Part shown: positions 1-7,959 of the stretch, piece after piece
How the letters are laid out: the number at the start of each line of letters is the position of its first letter
Position numbering within the stretch: the first letter of the stretch is position 1
NCBI GenBank assembly: GCA_003136215.1
Contig: PLDO01000477.1
Span: 1 to 33,952 of the forward strand
DNA from: Bryobacterales bacterium
GTDB lineage: Bacteria; Acidobacteriota; Terriglobia; Bryobacterales; Bryobacteraceae
Length of the DNA stretch: 33,952 bases
Direction: 5' to 3'
Translations under genes and position numbers: made by a program
Notes under the pieces: model-generated
Told to the model about the DNA's origin: nothing
The model's database searches: none
What the model saw: only the letters and a program-made list of their open reading frames with translations

Positions 1-292
1 CCTTGTACCACTCCATGCCGAAAATTTCCGTCAGCATGCGCTCGATCAGATGATGGCGGTTCAATAGGCGGTTGGCGATGTCGCGGCCGGCCGCGGTGAG
101 CGCGATCTGGCCTTCCTCGCCCACCTGGATCAAGGCGTCGCGGCGCAGGCGCCTGATCGCCATGGTGACCGCCGGGGCGGATACGCGCAGCCAGCGCACC
201 AGGGTCACGGCCTTGACGGTTTCGCCCTCACTCTCGGCCTCGGCAATGGCCTTCAGGTAATTCTCTTTGGAAATGGTGAGGCGGGGGGGCAA
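1..292 (-). CDS. DtxR/MntR-family metal-dependent transcriptional regulator (partial, runs off the left edge; TTG start proposed)
   Basis: Minus-strand reading gives LPPRLTISKENYLKAIAEAESEGETVKAVTLVRWLRVSAPAVTMAIRRLRRDALIQVGEEGQIALTAAGRDIANRLLNRHHLIERMLTEIFGMEWYK, a typical DtxR/MntR winged-helix N-terminus. Not listed in the ORF track because it is truncated and lacks an ATG. Confidence 0.85.
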   Translation of the reverse strand, partial: MPPRLTISKENYLKAIAEAESEGETVKAVTLVRWLRVSAPAVTMAIRRLRRDALIQVGEEGQIALTAAGRDIANRLLNRHHLIERMLTEIFGMEWYK

Positions 293-301
293 GCGATTGG
301 C

Positions 302-1444
302 CTAGAGTTCCTCGAAGGTCTTGCCATCGAACCAGTAATTGCGTTCGTCGATCTTCGCTGTCTGCCCGTCGCCACCCTCGCCCTCCAGGCGGACGCGGTA
401 GGCGCCCGGCGCCAGCAAGGGCAGTTTGGTGCGCGCGGTCAGCGGGCTCCCGGTTTGCGGCGCCGGTTTCGGGTTGGGCAGCGCCGATTGTCCCAACGCG
501 CGTTCGGTTGCGTATCTGCCGGTGGGCCGCACGTAGCCGGCGAGTTCGCTCCAACTGACGGTCACCTTGCGGTAACTCTTGTCCACCCGGAAGCGGATGG
601 CATACTGGCCGGTGGCCGCCGCCAGCCGTTTGACCATTTCCGGCTCCGCCCGGACCCGTCCTTCCAGGTACTTCTCGTCCATGTTCGGAATGGACAATGC
701 CTGCGGTGTGGTGACGCCGGCGGCGGCCGACCTCCCGTCTGCCAGGTCCCGGACCTCCTGGTCCAGCTCCACCGCCTCGGAGTAGGCGCCGCAGATGCCG
801 GGTCTGAAGACGCCCTGCGTCAGTCTGGCCAGGAGTTGTTTGGCCGCCACGGCGCTTTCCGTGGACACGGTGACGTGGTGGATGCCGCGCAGGCCCGCGG
901 GCGACAACACTACCGAGGTCAAGGGCGCCGCCGACACGATCACCCCGGCGTGCTCCCAGGTGGCGAGAAGCTTCATGGAAGTTCCTGTCCCCAGCGCCCG
1001 CGCCAGGTCGGCGGCCGATGCGTAGATGTCGCCGCTTGCCTGGTGCAGCGCCGGTTCTTCGTGGAACTCGAGCGGCATGGCGGCATCCAGGCGGCCGGCC
1101 AGGTCCACCATCCAACTCTTCACCAGGCCGGTGCCGACCCCATCGGCGGGGCGTTTGAGCGTGACCACGGTCCGCCCGCCGGCGGGCTCGAAAAACACCC
1201 ACATGTCGTGCCATACCTCGTAATGGCAGTGCGGCGCGATTTCCGGGAACGCCACGGGGAGAATCCGGCCCACTTGTTCCTGGTAGTAATTGCCCAGCCG
1301 CGTCAGGGCGGCTTCGTAAGTGAGCGCGGTAGGAAAGCGTGTGGACAGCACCGTGCCCGGCGCCTGTGGGCTGACCAGCGGCTGAGCCCGGCTCCAGCCC
1401 CCCAGCACCAACGCCAGCACCAACGCGCGCTTCGCCTGGCTCAT
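302..1444 (-). CDS. Hypothetical secreted protein
   Basis: 380-aa ORF with N-terminal hydrophobic signal-like segment (MSQAKRALVLALVLGGWSRAQP); same strand as and close to neighbouring minus-strand genes; no family recognised. Confidence 0.7.
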   Translation of the reverse strand: MSQAKRALVLALVLGGWSRAQPLVSPQAPGTVLSTRFPTALTYEAALTRLGNYYQEQVGRILPVAFPEIAPHCHYEVWHDMWVFFEPAGGRTVVTLKRPADGVGTGLVKSWMVDLAGRLDAAMPLEFHEEPALHQASGDIYASAADLARALGTGTSMKLLATWEHAGVIVSAAPLTSVVLSPAGLRGIHHVTVSTESAVAAKQLLARLTQGVFRPGICGAYSEAVELDQEVRDLADGRSAAAGVTTPQALSIPNMDEKYLEGRVRAEPEMVKRLAAATGQYAIRFRVDKSYRKVTVSWSELAGYVRPTGRYATERALGQSALPNPKPAPQTGSPLTARTKLPLLAPGAYRVRLEGEGGDGQTAKIDERNYWFDGKTFEEL

Positions 1445-1459
1445 GCGGTTCTCCTTCGG

Positions 1460-2146
1460 CTACTTCCTCGCCACCAGCACGCGCGAGGGATAAAAGGTCT
1501 GCCGGATCATGCGGTCCTGCACGATCTCAAACCGTGCCGATTCGATCAGTTCCGGAACCCGCCGTTCCACCTGGCGTCCCCAGAATGCCGGAGCCAGCTT
1601 GCCCAGAACTTCATATACCGCGTTGAACGAAGGCTTGTTTTGCCCGATCAGCACCAGCGTCAGGTTGCCGCGATCGCGTAGAATCCGGCGGAATTCGCCA
1701 AGCGTGCCCACGATATCTTCCGTCGAAAGCAGTTCCAGCAGGTAGCAGCAGAAGATGGCGTCGAAAGCTTCGTTGCGGAAGGGCATGTGACGCGCATCCA
1801 CAGCCTGGCAGTGCGCCTTTGCCGCCGGGTATCTGTGGCGCGCGGTGCGCTGGGTGCGCGCCGCCATGTTCGGGGAAAGATCCACCCCCAGGGTGGTGCC
1901 CTTGCCGTTGGCGCGCACCAGTCGGCGGAACATCTCCCCGCTGCCAGTGGCCACTTCCAACACTTTCATCCCGTCGTGAAGCCCGCTCGCCCCGAGCGCG
2001 TAGCGATGCGCCCGCGAGTGGAAGAACATGGTCGATACCGGGTATACCGCCGCCAGCCGGTCGTACACGCGCCGGGTCCGATCCGCCAGCGTATGGGGCA
2101 TGCCGTTCACCGGCCAGGCGATCGTGGTTTCTTCCAGTCTGTTCAA
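1460..2146 (-). CDS. Class I SAM-dependent methyltransferase
   Basis: Motif I VLEVATGSGEMFRRL, GVDLSPNM, and post-I motif AFDAIFCCYLLELL; 228 aa; starts 9 bp after the upstream histidine kinase gene ends. Confidence 0.85.
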   Translation of the reverse strand: MNRLEETTIAWPVNGMPHTLADRTRRVYDRLAAVYPVSTMFFHSRAHRYALGASGLHDGMKVLEVATGSGEMFRRLVRANGKGTTLGVDLSPNMAARTQRTARHRYPAAKAHCQAVDARHMPFRNEAFDAIFCCYLLELLSTEDIVGTLGEFRRILRDRGNLTLVLIGQNKPSFNAVYEVLGKLAPAFWGRQVERRVPELIESARFEIVQDRMIRQTFYPSRVLVARK

Positions 2147-2155
2147 AATCGCTCC

Positions 2156-3457
2156 TTAGACAGTCTGCGCACTCTGCAACTCCGGCACTTCGATCTGGAT
2201 GCGCGCGCCCTTGCCCGGCTCGCTGTCGATCCACATGCGGTAATCCGTGCCGAACAGGACTTTCAGCCGTTCGTGCACATTATTCACGCCGATTCCCCGG
2301 TCCAGGAGCGTGGCCAGTTTTTCTTCCGGGATGCCCACTCCGTCGTCCTCCACCAGCAGATGCAACCGGCTCCCCGTGCGATAGGTCCGAATCCGGATGG
2401 TACCTCCCTCCACCTTACTCCTTAAACCGTGCTTGATGGAATTCTCCACCAGCGGTTGCAGGAGCATGCTGGGGACCAGCATATCCAAGGTATCCTCCGC
2501 CACGTCCCGTTCAAAGCGGAGTTTGTCGCCGAAACGCACTACCTCGATCGCCAGGTAGTCGTCAATGAAGCTCAGTTCGTCGCGCAGTGTGCTGAAATTC
2601 TCGTGTTTGCGAAGCAGGCGTCGCAGGACTTTGCTGAGCCGCACCACCATGACACGCGCCTGGCTGGGGTCCGTGCGGATCAACGAAGACACCGAGTTCA
2701 GCGTGTTGAACAGAAAATGGGGGTTGATCTGGCTGGTCAGCGCGGCCAACCGCGCTTCCGCCAGCAACCGCTCCTGCTCCTCAAGTTTTTTTTCGTTGCG
2801 GGTGTTATTCCAGATTTTCAGCGGGATGGCCACGGCGAACAGGGCGGATGCGTAGATCGCCGCCCAGGTTAAGGCGGGCAGATGGCTTCCGGGCGGGTTC
2901 AGGGAGAAGATTCTCCAGCCATCCATCAACTGCCGCAGGAACTCCGCCACCAGAATCCCGGCGGTGAATTCCAGGTGAAATGCCGTGCGCCGGTGATTGC
3001 GCTTCTCTTTGAAGAAACGGTAGACGTTGAGATCGAAGAACGGAGTGAATCGCCAGATCTCATCGGTATCCGGCGCCAGGTCGCGCAGCACCCCGCCGAG
3101 CACGCCTACCGCGGCGAGGAGGGGCATGGTCATCTGTTCGCCGCCGGAAGGGTTGAGCATGGCCGGCAGCGATATCAGGACACCCGACGTCAGTCCGGTG
3201 ACATATCCGCCGAGGATGCCGGCGATCAGGGAGCCTTCCAGGCCGAGGTCGGCCGCCGGGTAGCTTTTGCTGAAGACGCGGATGGCCACGCTCAATCCGA
3301 AGGCGCTGCCCAGCCACAGGGAAAGGACCACCCGCTGGCGCAGCGTCCGCGTCTCCCCCATGAGAAGATTCTTGAAGCTGTTGGACCGCGCCAGCACGCT
3401 CGCCAGGGAGGCCATGGCGGCGAGTTTGACCAGCAGGGGGAAGTAGCTTTCCAGCAT
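2156..3457 (-). CDS. LytS/YehU-type sensor histidine kinase (multi-TM N-terminus, His_kinase and HATPase_c domains)
   Basis: QINPHFLFNTLNSVSSLI H-box, LLQPLVENSIKHG N-box, VEDDGVGIP G-box; hydrophobic N-terminus compatible with a 5TM-LYT sensor domain. Confidence 0.9.
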   Translation of the reverse strand: MLESYFPLLVKLAAMASLASVLARSNSFKNLLMGETRTLRQRVVLSLWLGSAFGLSVAIRVFSKSYPAADLGLEGSLIAGILGGYVTGLTSGVLISLPAMLNPSGGEQMTMPLLAAVGVLGGVLRDLAPDTDEIWRFTPFFDLNVYRFFKEKRNHRRTAFHLEFTAGILVAEFLRQLMDGWRIFSLNPPGSHLPALTWAAIYASALFAVAIPLKIWNNTRNEKKLEEQERLLAEARLAALTSQINPHFLFNTLNSVSSLIRTDPSQARVMVVRLSKVLRRLLRKHENFSTLRDELSFIDDYLAIEVVRFGDKLRFERDVAEDTLDMLVPSMLLQPLVENSIKHGLRSKVEGGTIRIRTYRTGSRLHLLVEDDGVGIPEEKLATLLDRGIGVNNVHERLKVLFGTDYRMWIDSEPGKGARIQIEVPELQSAQTV

Positions 3458-3470
3458 TCAGTGCCGGAAA

Positions 3471-3480
3471 CTATTATAAT
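3471..3480. promoter_or_regulatory. Possible shared, symmetric -10 element (ctaTTATAAt) between divergent genes
   Basis: TATAAT reads on + (3475-3480) and on - (3478-3473) in the 52-bp gap between the kinase and ribA starts; no clear TTGACA -35 on either side. Confidence 0.3.
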
Positions 3481-3509
3481 AAAAGCAGTAAGGGTTCCTA
3501 ACAGTCAGC

Positions 3510-4139
3510 ATGAACAAATCCCCTTCGCCGAAGCTCACGAAAGTGGCTGAAGCGGACTTTCCCACTGAATTCGGCGTATTCCGGATCTTCGGTTTCGAAG
3601 CCCCAGCCGGCGACGGCACGGGCACCGAGGAAGCCGTGGTGCTCAAAATGGGCGACTTCACCGATGCGGCCCCCCCGCTGGTGCGTATCCACTCGCAGTG
3701 CCTCACCGGGGACGTGTTCCACAGCCTGCGCTGCGATTGCCGGGCGCAGCTCGAAATCGCCATTACCAGCATCGCCCGGGAAGGCGGCGGCCTGCTGATC
3801 TACGAACTCCAGGAAGGCCGCGGCATCGGCCTGCTCAACAAACTCCGCGCCTACGAACTGCAGGATCAGGGCGCCGACACCATCGAAGCCAACCAGCAAC
3901 TCGGCTTCGATAGCGACCTGCGCAATTACGAACTTCCGGGCGCCATCCTCCAGTTCTTCGGCCTGAAAGCGGTCCGCCTGATGTCGAACAACCCCGAAAA
4001 AGTGGAAGCCGTGGAGAAGGCCGGCGTGCAGGTGGTGGAACGCGTTCCCTGCCTGGCGGATGTGGTGGATACGCGCCTCGCCTATCTCCGCACCAAGCGG
4101 GAAAAGATGGGGCACCTGCTGGAATTCGACGATCTCTGA
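3510..4139 (+). CDS. ribA: GTP cyclohydrolase II
   Basis: RIHSQCLTGDVFHSLRCDCRAQLE Zn-binding motif, YELQEGRGIGLLNKLRAYELQDQGADTIEAN, and RLMSNNPEKVEA. Confidence 0.95.
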   Translation: MNKSPSPKLTKVAEADFPTEFGVFRIFGFEAPAGDGTGTEEAVVLKMGDFTDAAPPLVRIHSQCLTGDVFHSLRCDCRAQLEIAITSIAREGGGLLIYELQEGRGIGLLNKLRAYELQDQGADTIEANQQLGFDSDLRNYELPGAILQFFGLKAVRLMSNNPEKVEAVEKAGVQVVERVPCLADVVDTRLAYLRTKREKMGHLLEFDDL

Positions 4140-4232
4140 GAGGGGCGGGAAACGCCGGCACTGGGGACGCCTGGCTACAGCGGTTGCGGCCCTCAAAGTG
4201 CCTCGTTGCAGCGCCGGTGATATGCTTGAGGC

Positions 4233-4442
4233 ATGCCGGCCCGCATCACGATCGAGCCAGGGAAACGCTCCGGCCAGCCGTGTGTCCGCGGGTTGCGCAT
4301 CACGGTATGGGATGTGTTGAGTTGGCTCGCCGCGGGCATGACGGAACGGCAGATCCTCGATGACTACCCGGAACTGGAAGCGGATGATTTTCGTGCGGTT
4401 TACGAGTTCGCCGCCAGGATGGGCCGGCGCGTGGCTCTGTGA
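4233..4442 (+). CDS. DUF433 domain protein (putative antitoxin)
   Basis: 69 aa: ...GQPCVRGLRITVWDVLSWLAAGMTERQILDDYPELEADDFRAVYEFAA, the DUF433 signature; overlaps the next gene by 4 bp. Confidence 0.88.
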   Translation: MPARITIEPGKRSGQPCVRGLRITVWDVLSWLAAGMTERQILDDYPELEADDFRAVYEFAARMGRRVAL

Positions 4443-4777
4443 AACTGCTATTTGACGAGAATCTCTCGCGCAAACTGGTCGTAAGGCTCGCTGAGCTATA
4501 TCCGGCGTCGGCTCACGTTGCAGAGGCCGACTTGCTGGAAAGTCCGGATCGCGAGATATGGGAGTTTGCCAAGGCGGGGAACTTCGTCATCGTGAGCACC
4601 GACTCCGACTTCTACGAACTCGCCACAACAATCGGGCCCCCTCCCAAGGTGGTGTGGCTCCGGCGCTGGACGCACCCGACGAGGGATGCCGAGCGGGTCC
4701 TGCGGCGCGAGGCCGTCCGGATTACGGAATTCGTGGCCGATCCCGAACTCGGCGTCCTGGTCCTGGACCGCGACTGA
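4439..4777 (+). CDS. DUF5615 PIN-like protein (putative toxin; GTG start)
   Basis: MKLLFDENLSRKLVVRL...SPDREIWEFAKAGNFVIVSTDSDFYELA...PPKVVWLRRW, typical of DUF5615/Mut7-C-like PIN proteins; GTGA overlap with the DUF433 gene. Confidence 0.88.
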   Translation: MKLLFDENLSRKLVVRLAELYPASAHVAEADLLESPDREIWEFAKAGNFVIVSTDSDFYELATTIGPPPKVVWLRRWTHPTRDAERVLRREAVRITEFVADPELGVLVLDRD

Positions 4778-4975
4778 AGTCCGCGGCGCCGGCCGGTGGG
4801 CGGGCACAAGCCGGCTTGTATCGTTCCCGATCCGTTTCCGTGCGGCTTGGCCAACCACCAGGCTTCCGATGGTTGCCGACCCCACAGCCGCCTGTTTGGC
4901 ACTGCGAGGCGCACTTGCGGACCGCCTGCCACCCCGGAGGATAATGGCAAGAGGCTCGTTTTGGATCGCACTCGG

Positions 4976-7957
4976 ATGCGGCGTCTGATCATCGCGTTTC
5001 TCGCCGCCGGCATGCTTACCGCCGGCGAGCATCGAGGTGTGGTCAAGCTCGGGACGCTGCCGGTGCCCGGAGCCGCCGTAACGGCGCGGCAGGGCGACAA
5101 GACGGTCGCGACGCTTACCGATCTGCAAGGCGCCTACGTATTTCCCGATCTCGCCGATGGCAAGTGGACCATCAAAGTGGAAATGCGCGGGTTCGCTTCC
5201 GCCGAGCGCGAGGTGCAATCGCCCGGCTCCGTGGAATGGAACCTGGCGATCTTGCCGCTGGCCAAGATCACCGATGCGGGCGCGAATGCGGAGGTGCGCG
5301 CGGCCGAGTCGCCGAAGGCCGCCATCAAGCATCCGCCGAAGGTCGCGCTGCCCCCCGCCACCAACACAACGTCGGGGTTTCAGCGTGCGGAAGTCAGCGC
5401 ATCGAACGCTCCGGTGGCCGAGACGGAAATCTCCGCGGACGTTTCCCGGCGCGCCGCCGACGGCTTCCTGGTCAACGGAAGCGCCAATAACGCGGCCAGT
5501 TCACCCTTCAGCCAGGTGCCGGCTTTCGGCAACAACCGCGCGCCCGGAAAGTGGCGCTACAACGGCAACTTCGGGTTCATTCTGGACAACTCGCGCACCG
5601 ATGCGCGCCCATATTCGCTCACCGGGCAGGACACTCCGCGCCTCGGGTATAACCGATTTACGGGACTGGCCACGCTGGGCGGCCCCATCCGCATCCCCGG
5701 CCTGCTGCGCAACGGGCCGCAGTTCACGCTGAACTACCAATGGACGCGCAACTCCAACGTAGCCACGCAATCCGCGCTCATGCCCACGGCCGCCGAACGC
5801 CAGGGCGATTTTTCGCAGACCCTCACTCCACAAGGTCAGCCCGTACCGGTGATCGACCCGGCGACGGGCATCCCGGTGCCGGGCAATCGAATCCCGCAGA
5901 GCAGCATCAGCCCGCAGGCGCAAGCGCTGCTCAACCTCTATCCCCTGCCGAACTTCCCCGGGCAGGCCCGCTACAACTTCCAGGTGCCCGTGGTCAGCCA
6001 TCTTCATCAGGACAGCCTGCAGTTCCGCGCCGTCCGGCAGTTGGGCCGGAAAGACAATCTCTCCGGCACGCTGCAATTGCAGAGCTCGCGCAGCGACAAT
6101 CCCAATCTCTTCGGATTCCTGGCAACCGGCAGCCAGCTGACCGACGCGGCCACGGTCAACTGGCGTCACATCTTCAGCTCGCAATTCTTCGTCAACCTGG
6201 GATACCAGTTCACCCGCAACTCCGCGCGCAACGTGCCGTTCTTCGCGCAGCGCTTCAATGTCTCCGGCGCCGCGGGCATCACCGGCAACTATCAGGACCC
6301 GCTCGATTGGGGTCCGCCTACCCTCAACTTCGCCAATGGCATCGCGGCGCTGGGCGAAGCCCAGTATTCCTCCACGCACAACCAGACGCAGGGGGTTTCG
6401 GCCGAAGTCTTCCGGTCCCGCCGCAGCCACAGCGTCACCACCGGGGTTGAATTCCGCCGCCAGCAATGGAACATACTCTCCCAGCAGGATCCAAGCGGCA
6501 CGTTCACGTTCACCGGAGCCGCGGCCGGCAGCGACCTCGCGGGATTCATGTTCGGCGTGCCGGACACCGCGTCGATTGCATTTGGCAACGCCGACAAGTA
6601 CTTCCGCGCGAACTCGTGGGATGCCTACATCTCCGACGACTGGCGCTTTCGCTCCGGTTTCTCGCTGACCCTCGGCGTGCGCTACGAGTACAACGCGCCG
6701 ATCGCGGAACTCTACGGACGGCTGGTGAATCTGGAGGTGGCGAACCACTTCGCTACGGCCGTTCCGTTGGTGGCGCAAACCGCGGGCCCGCTCATCCAGG
6801 CCGACCGGAACAACATTGCGCCGCGTCTTGGTTTCGCCTGGCGGCCGTTCGCCGCGTCAACCATGATCGTGCGCGGCGGTTATGGCGTCTACTACGACAA
6901 CCCGCTCTATCAGTCCATCGCGACGCAAATGGCCCAGCAGGCTCCGCTTTCCACCAGCCTGCGCGTGCAGAACAGCGCGGAAAATCCGCTGACGCTGGCG
7001 GACGGGTTCCACGGTTCGCCTAACATCCTGGCCACCACCTTCGCGATCGACCCGAGGTTCCGCGACGGTTACGCACAGAACTGGCAGGTCTCGGCGCAGC
7101 GCGATCTGAAATTCGGCCTGCAGATGGTGGCGACGTATTTCGGTATCAAAGGCACTCGTTCCGTGCAGCAGTTCCTGCCGAACACATACCCGGCCGGCGC
7201 GCTGAACCCCTGCGCCGCTTGCCCGAGCGGCTTTTCCTATATGACGTCGAACGGCGATTCCACCCGCCAGGCCGGAACATTCCAGTTGCGCCGCCGCCTG
7301 CGCCAGGGTCTCGCGGCCGAGGTGCAATACACCTGGGCGAAAAGCCTGGACGACGCCGCGTTGGGCGGCAGTGGCTACCTGATCGCGCAGAACTGGCTCG
7401 ACCTGCGCGCCGAAAGGGGACGCTCCAACTTCGACCAGCGCCAGGTGGCCACGTTTCAGGCGCAATACACCACCGGAGCCGGCGCCGGCGGATTCCTGAC
7501 CGGCCGCACAGGAGCTCTTCTCCGCGAATGGACGGTCGTCACCCAGGTTAATTTCGGCACCGGCCTGCCGCTTACTCCAACCTCCTTCTCATCCGTCGAA
7601 GGCACCGGAGTCACCGGCAGCATCCGCGCCAACTACACCGGCGCGGACCCCTATGACGCGCCTGACGGACTCCACCTGAACCCCGGGGCTTTTGCGGCGC
7701 CCGCATCGGGCCAGTGGGGCAATGCGGGGCGCAACTCCATCACCGGCCCCGCGCAGTTCAGCCTGAACGCCTCCGCCGGGCGCACGTTCCGCTGGGGCGA
7801 CCGTCTGACCGCCGATCTACGGGTGGACGCCAGCAACGCGCTCAATCATCCGGTGTTTCCCAGTTGGAACACCGTCATCGGCAGCGCGCAATTCGGCCTG
7901 CCGAATCCCGCCGGGGCGATGCGGACTCTGCAGACAAATCTGCGGGTGAGGTTCTAA
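4976..7957 (+). CDS. TonB-dependent receptor-like (Oar-like) outer-membrane protein with carboxypeptidase regulatory-like domain
   Basis: ATG at 4976 gives signal peptide MRRLIIAFLAAGMLTAG followed by GVVKLGTLPVPGAAVTARQGDKTVATLTDLQGAYVFPDLADGKWTIKVEMRGF (CarboxypepD_reg-like) and a long beta-rich barrel ending LQTNLRVRF. The ORF track start (4796) is upstream of the signal peptide. Confidence 0.87.
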   Translation: MRRLIIAFLAAGMLTAGEHRGVVKLGTLPVPGAAVTARQGDKTVATLTDLQGAYVFPDLADGKWTIKVEMRGFASAEREVQSPGSVEWNLAILPLAKITDAGANAEVRAAESPKAAIKHPPKVALPPATNTTSGFQRAEVSASNAPVAETEISADVSRRAADGFLVNGSANNAASSPFSQVPAFGNNRAPGKWRYNGNFGFILDNSRTDARPYSLTGQDTPRLGYNRFTGLATLGGPIRIPGLLRNGPQFTLNYQWTRNSNVATQSALMPTAAERQGDFSQTLTPQGQPVPVIDPATGIPVPGNRIPQSSISPQAQALLNLYPLPNFPGQARYNFQVPVVSHLHQDSLQFRAVRQLGRKDNLSGTLQLQSSRSDNPNLFGFLATGSQLTDAATVNWRHIFSSQFFVNLGYQFTRNSARNVPFFAQRFNVSGAAGITGNYQDPLDWGPPTLNFANGIAALGEAQYSSTHNQTQGVSAEVFRSRRSHSVTTGVEFRRQQWNILSQQDPSGTFTFTGAAAGSDLAGFMFGVPDTASIAFGNADKYFRANSWDAYISDDWRFRSGFSLTLGVRYEYNAPIAELYGRLVNLEVANHFATAVPLVAQTAGPLIQADRNNIAPRLGFAWRPFAASTMIVRGGYGVYYDNPLYQSIATQMAQQAPLSTSLRVQNSAENPLTLADGFHGSPNILATTFAIDPRFRDGYAQNWQVSAQRDLKFGLQMVATYFGIKGTRSVQQFLPNTYPAGALNPCAACPSGFSYMTSNGDSTRQAGTFQLRRRLRQGLAAEVQYTWAKSLDDAALGGSGYLIAQNWLDLRAERGRSNFDQRQVATFQAQYTTGAGAGGFLTGRTGALLREWTVVTQVNFGTGLPLTPTSFSSVEGTGVTGSIRANYTGADPYDAPDGLHLNPGAFAAPASGQWGNAGRNSITGPAQFSLNASAGRTFRWGDRLTADLRVDASNALNHPVFPSWNTVIGSAQFGLPNPAGAMRTLQTNLRVRF

Positions 7958-7959
7958 CC

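Noticed and set aside
455-1681. Long antisense ORFs, e.g. 455..1681 (+), 5501..6778 (-), 8614..10038 (-), 11868..13463 (+), 15654..17048 (-), 18023..18997 (-), 31214..33118 (+)
   Set aside because: High-GC codon bias opens antisense frames; all oppose genes with recognisable family motifs and their own translations are Arg/Gly/His-rich with no recognised motifs.
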